Source: Alphaproteobacteria bacterium (GTDB taxonomy: Bacteria; Pseudomonadota; Alphaproteobacteria; Rhodospirillales; Rhodospirillaceae). From it: a stretch of 7,415 nucleotides of DNA. The DNA lies in contig QKGW01000176.1 of the NCBI GenBank assembly GCA_003250275.1, forward strand, positions 1 through 7,415. The letters are read 5' to 3'. Shown here piece after piece: positions 6,090 through 7,415 of the stretch. The translations under genes and the position numbers were made by a program. Every line of letters begins with the position of its first letter. Positions within the stretch are counted from its first letter, which is position 1. The notes below the pieces were generated by a model, which saw only the letters and a program-made list of their open reading frames with translations, did not search any database and was not told the DNA's origin.

Positions 6090-6893
6090 ATGGACAAACT
6101 CGAAAAAGCCCTCCAGAAGGCGCGTCAGGACCGCGAGCGGGCGCTCGCCGAGGCGGCGGTAGCCTCCGCGGCGACGATGCCGCCGCTCGAAGCCGCGCCG
6201 CCGCCGCCGCCCGAGCCGACGCGCACCGCGACGCTGCCGATGTCGCCGACCGAACTCGAACGTCACCGCGTGGTGGTGCGCTCGGGCACCGGCGCGAATA
6301 TCGATCTCTTCCGCATGTTGCGCACCAAGGTGGTGCAGCAGATGCAGAGCGCCGGGCTGCGCACCCTCGCGATCACCAGCCCGCAATACGGCGACGGCAA
6401 GACCACCATCGCCATCAATCTCGCGATGAGCCTCGCGCTCGACGTCAAGCAGACCGTGCTCCTCGTCGACATGGACATGCGCAAGCCGTCGGTGCACGAG
6501 TTCCTCGGCATCGAGCCCGAGGTCGGGCTCAACGACCACCTGCTCCACGACGTACCGATCTCGAAGTGCCTGGTGAAACCCAACATCGAGCGCCTCGTGG
6601 TGCTGCCGATCTCGACCTCGCTCGCGGATTCCTCTGAGCTTCTCGGCACGCCGCGGATGGCCAAGCTCGCCAGCGAACTCAAGACCCGCTACGCCGACCG
6701 CATCGTCATCTACGACATGCCGCCGCTTCTCACCCAGGACGACACGCTCGCCTTCCTGCCCCTGGTGGACGGCGTGCTTCTGGTGGTGCGCGACGGCGTG
6801 TCGCCGATCAACGACGTGCGCGCCTGCGCGGAAAGTCTCGCCGGCCGCAATTTCCTGGGAACGATTCTCAACGATTCCCGGTTTCCGGGATAG
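6090..6893 (+). CDS. CpsD/CapB-family tyrosine-protein kinase (XrtA-locus type)
   Basis: Cytoplasmic P-loop ATPase of the bacterial tyrosine kinase family, 267 residues, expected to act with the preceding membrane protein as a split kinase/co-polymerase pair. The N-terminus MDKLEKALQKARQ resembles the (S/D)xIEKALEKA opening of exosortase-associated kinases; a Pro/Ala-rich linker follows (about 30-50). Walker A is SPQYGDGKTT (97-106), Walker A' is LLVDMDMRKP (124-133), and Walker B is IVIYDMPP (205-212, D209). The helix with FRMLRTK (74-80) is the usual substrate/oligomer contact region. The protein ends NDSRFPG with no C-terminal tyrosine cluster; its only tyrosines are Y100, Y201 and Y208, all in the core. 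Kinase activity on a classical tail is therefore doubtful, although ATP-driven control of the co-polymerase remains plausible. A MinD/ParA-type ATPase is less likely given the neighbours. Confidence 0.88.
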   Translation: MDKLEKALQKARQDRERALAEAAVASAATMPPLEAAPPPPPEPTRTATLPMSPTELERHRVVVRSGTGANIDLFRMLRTKVVQQMQSAGLRTLAITSPQYGDGKTTIAINLAMSLALDVKQTVLLVDMDMRKPSVHEFLGIEPEVGLNDHLLHDVPISKCLVKPNIERLVVLPISTSLADSSELLGTPRMAKLASELKTRYADRIVIYDMPPLLTQDDTLAFLPLVDGVLLVVRDGVSPINDVRACAESLAGRNFLGTILNDSRFPG

Positions 6894-6903
6894 GTCAGCA
6901 CCC

Positions 6904-6919
6904 CTGGCATGATTTCTGC
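6904..6919 (+). promoter_or_regulatory. Sigma-54 (RpoN) -24/-12 promoter of the GH5 gene
   Basis: CTGGCATGATTTCTGC matches the YTGGCACGRNNNTTGC consensus at all but two defined positions. The invariant GG (6906-6907) and GC (6918-6919) are separated by exactly ten bases, as the sigma factor requires. The predicted start of transcription is near 6930, giving a leader of about 75 bases before the GTG at 7005. The match lies in the only sizeable gap of the + strand run after the kinase stop, in the right orientation. Sigma-54 control through PrsR-type regulators is established for exosortase/PEP-CTERM genes. Confidence 0.65.
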
Positions 6920-6992
6920 GTTCTCCGGTCGAGGATATCGGCCCGGCCGGAGCAGAGCATCCAGCGCGCGTGGAAGCAGAGACCCGTTTGAC

Positions 6993-6998
6993 AAGGAG
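6993..6998 (+). promoter_or_regulatory. Shine-Dalgarno that fixes the GTG start of the GH5 gene
   Basis: AAGGAG, the best ribosome binding site in the window, lies six bases before GTG at 7005. The first in-frame ATG (7098-7100) falls after the signal peptide, so GTG must be the start. Confidence 0.75.
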
Positions 6999-7004
6999 TC
7001 TCCC

Positions 7005-7415
7005 GTGATCAACCGCTTCGCGATTTCCCTGTGCCTGGCGTTGGCGGCGGCGTTCGCCGCGCCCGCCAATGCCCAATCCGCGCACAAGCCTGCCTTGATG
7101 GGCGTCAATCTCGCCAACGCCGGCTTCGGCGGCAAGGAACGTCCGGGCATCCACGGCGTCAACTATCTCTGGCCGTCGCCGTCCGACATCGACCTCTACG
7201 CCGACCTCGGCGCCAACGCCGTGCGCGTCGCCTTCCTCTGGGAGCGGATGCAGCGCGAGCTTTACGGCCCGCTCGACGAGAGCGAGGCGCGGCGTCTCGA
7301 CGCGCTGGTCAAGCGCGGCGCCGAGCGCGGCGTGACGGTGATCATCGATCCGCACAACTACGCCGCCTACTATCACAAGCTGATCGGCTCCCCCGAGGTG
7401 CCGACCGCCGCGTTC
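7005..7415 (+). CDS. Secreted glycoside hydrolase family 5 (cellulase-like), 3'-truncated
   Basis: First 137 codons of an exported endo-glycanase. The GTG start follows AAGGAG at six bases. A signal peptide (MINRFAISLCLALAAAFAAPANA, cleavage before Gln24) leads to the mature start. The first barrel strand GVNLANAGFG (33-42) is the GVNLxGxEFG signature of GH5 cellulases. YADLGANAVRVAFLWERMQ (65-83) carries the conserved Arg (R74), and VIIDPHNYAAYY (112-123) carries the conserved His-Asn-Tyr (H117). The pattern LYGPLDESEARRLDALV is typical of the GH5_5-like group. The catalytic acid (NEP) and nucleophile lie beyond the window. Substrate is not readable from this part: beta-1,4-glucan is the family norm, mannan is possible, and the export context suggests it trims or releases the locus's own polymer. 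A sigma-54 promoter precedes it. Whether a C-terminal sorting signal exists cannot be seen. Confidence 0.88.
   Translation, partial: MINRFAISLCLALAAAFAAPANAQSAHKPALMGVNLANAGFGGKERPGIHGVNYLWPSPSDIDLYADLGANAVRVAFLWERMQRELYGPLDESEARRLDALVKRGAERGVTVIIDPHNYAAYYHKLIGSPEVPTAAF

Noticed and set aside
6876..6890. Hairpin TCCCGG-TTT-CCGGGA at the kinase stop as an intrinsic terminator
   Set aside because: The stem is only 6 bp, it overlaps the end of the coding sequence, and no T-tract follows.
6923..6952. Inverted repeat CTCCGG / CCGGAG in the GH5 upstream region
   Set aside because: It starts upstream of the predicted transcription start, so it would not be wholly in the mRNA, and 6-bp GC repeats are common here.
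5046..7376. 776-codon open frame on the minus strand opposite the co-polymerase, kinase and GH5 genes
   Set aside because: His/Arg/Gly/Val-rich low-complexity translation with no motif; an antisense shadow of three well-supported genes.
1..7415. CRISPR arrays, tRNA or rRNA genes, insertion sequences
   Set aside because: No regularly spaced repeats, cloverleaf-like segments, rRNA motifs, transposase motifs or terminal inverted repeats were seen; the ATPase has transposon-helper relatives but no transposase partner.

Overview
The window is GC-rich, about two thirds G+C, with strong third-position GC bias and Gram-negative export signatures: signal peptides, an outer-membrane beta-barrel and a polysaccharide export lipoprotein-like OPX protein. 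This points to a proteobacterium. An alphaproteobacterium of the Rhodospirillales type is my best guess, but the sequence does not prove it. Every recognisable gene fits one theme: making, polymerising, exporting and trimming an extracellular polysaccharide.

Layout. At the left edge is the 3' three quarters of a bifunctional mannose-1-phosphate guanylyltransferase / mannose-6-phosphate isomerase (manC type) on the + strand, which would supply GDP-mannose. Its 3' end overlaps by 55 bp, in convergent orientation, the end of a minus-strand ExeA/GspA-like AAA ATPase resembling the ATPase that accompanies exosortase A (XrtA/PEP-CTERM) polysaccharide loci. A 320-bp divergent intergenic region (2023-2342) follows, with an AT-rich promoter-like island, repeats and a structured leader. 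Four + strand genes then form a compact apparent operon: a short OPX export protein, an outer-membrane beta-barrel protein, a Wzz/GumC-type co-polymerase (chain-length determinant) and a CpsD/CapB-like tyrosine-kinase-family ATPase. After a 111-bp gap holding a good match to a sigma-54 (-24/-12) promoter comes the start (GTG codon, strong Shine-Dalgarno) of a secreted glycoside hydrolase family 5 enzyme that runs off the right edge.

How it works together (inference). ManC makes the sugar nucleotide. The Wzz-like protein and its separate cytoplasmic kinase partner control polymer length across the inner membrane. The OPX protein bridges the periplasm. Because that OPX lacks an obvious membrane-spanning C-terminal helix, the adjacent beta-barrel is a good candidate for the actual outer-membrane pore. 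The GH5 enzyme may cut or release the polymer and appears to be switched on separately by sigma-54. The set of ATPase, OPX, barrel, chain-length protein and kinase resembles the polysaccharide half of XrtA/PEP-CTERM loci, but no exosortase, PrsK/PrsR or PEP-CTERM protein is visible here.

The least expected signals are non-coding: a 9-bp perfect inverted repeat whose 3' arm contains the start codon of the chain-length gene, a two-hairpin leader before the OPX gene that can refold to cover its ribosome binding site, and the sigma-54 promoter of the hydrolase.
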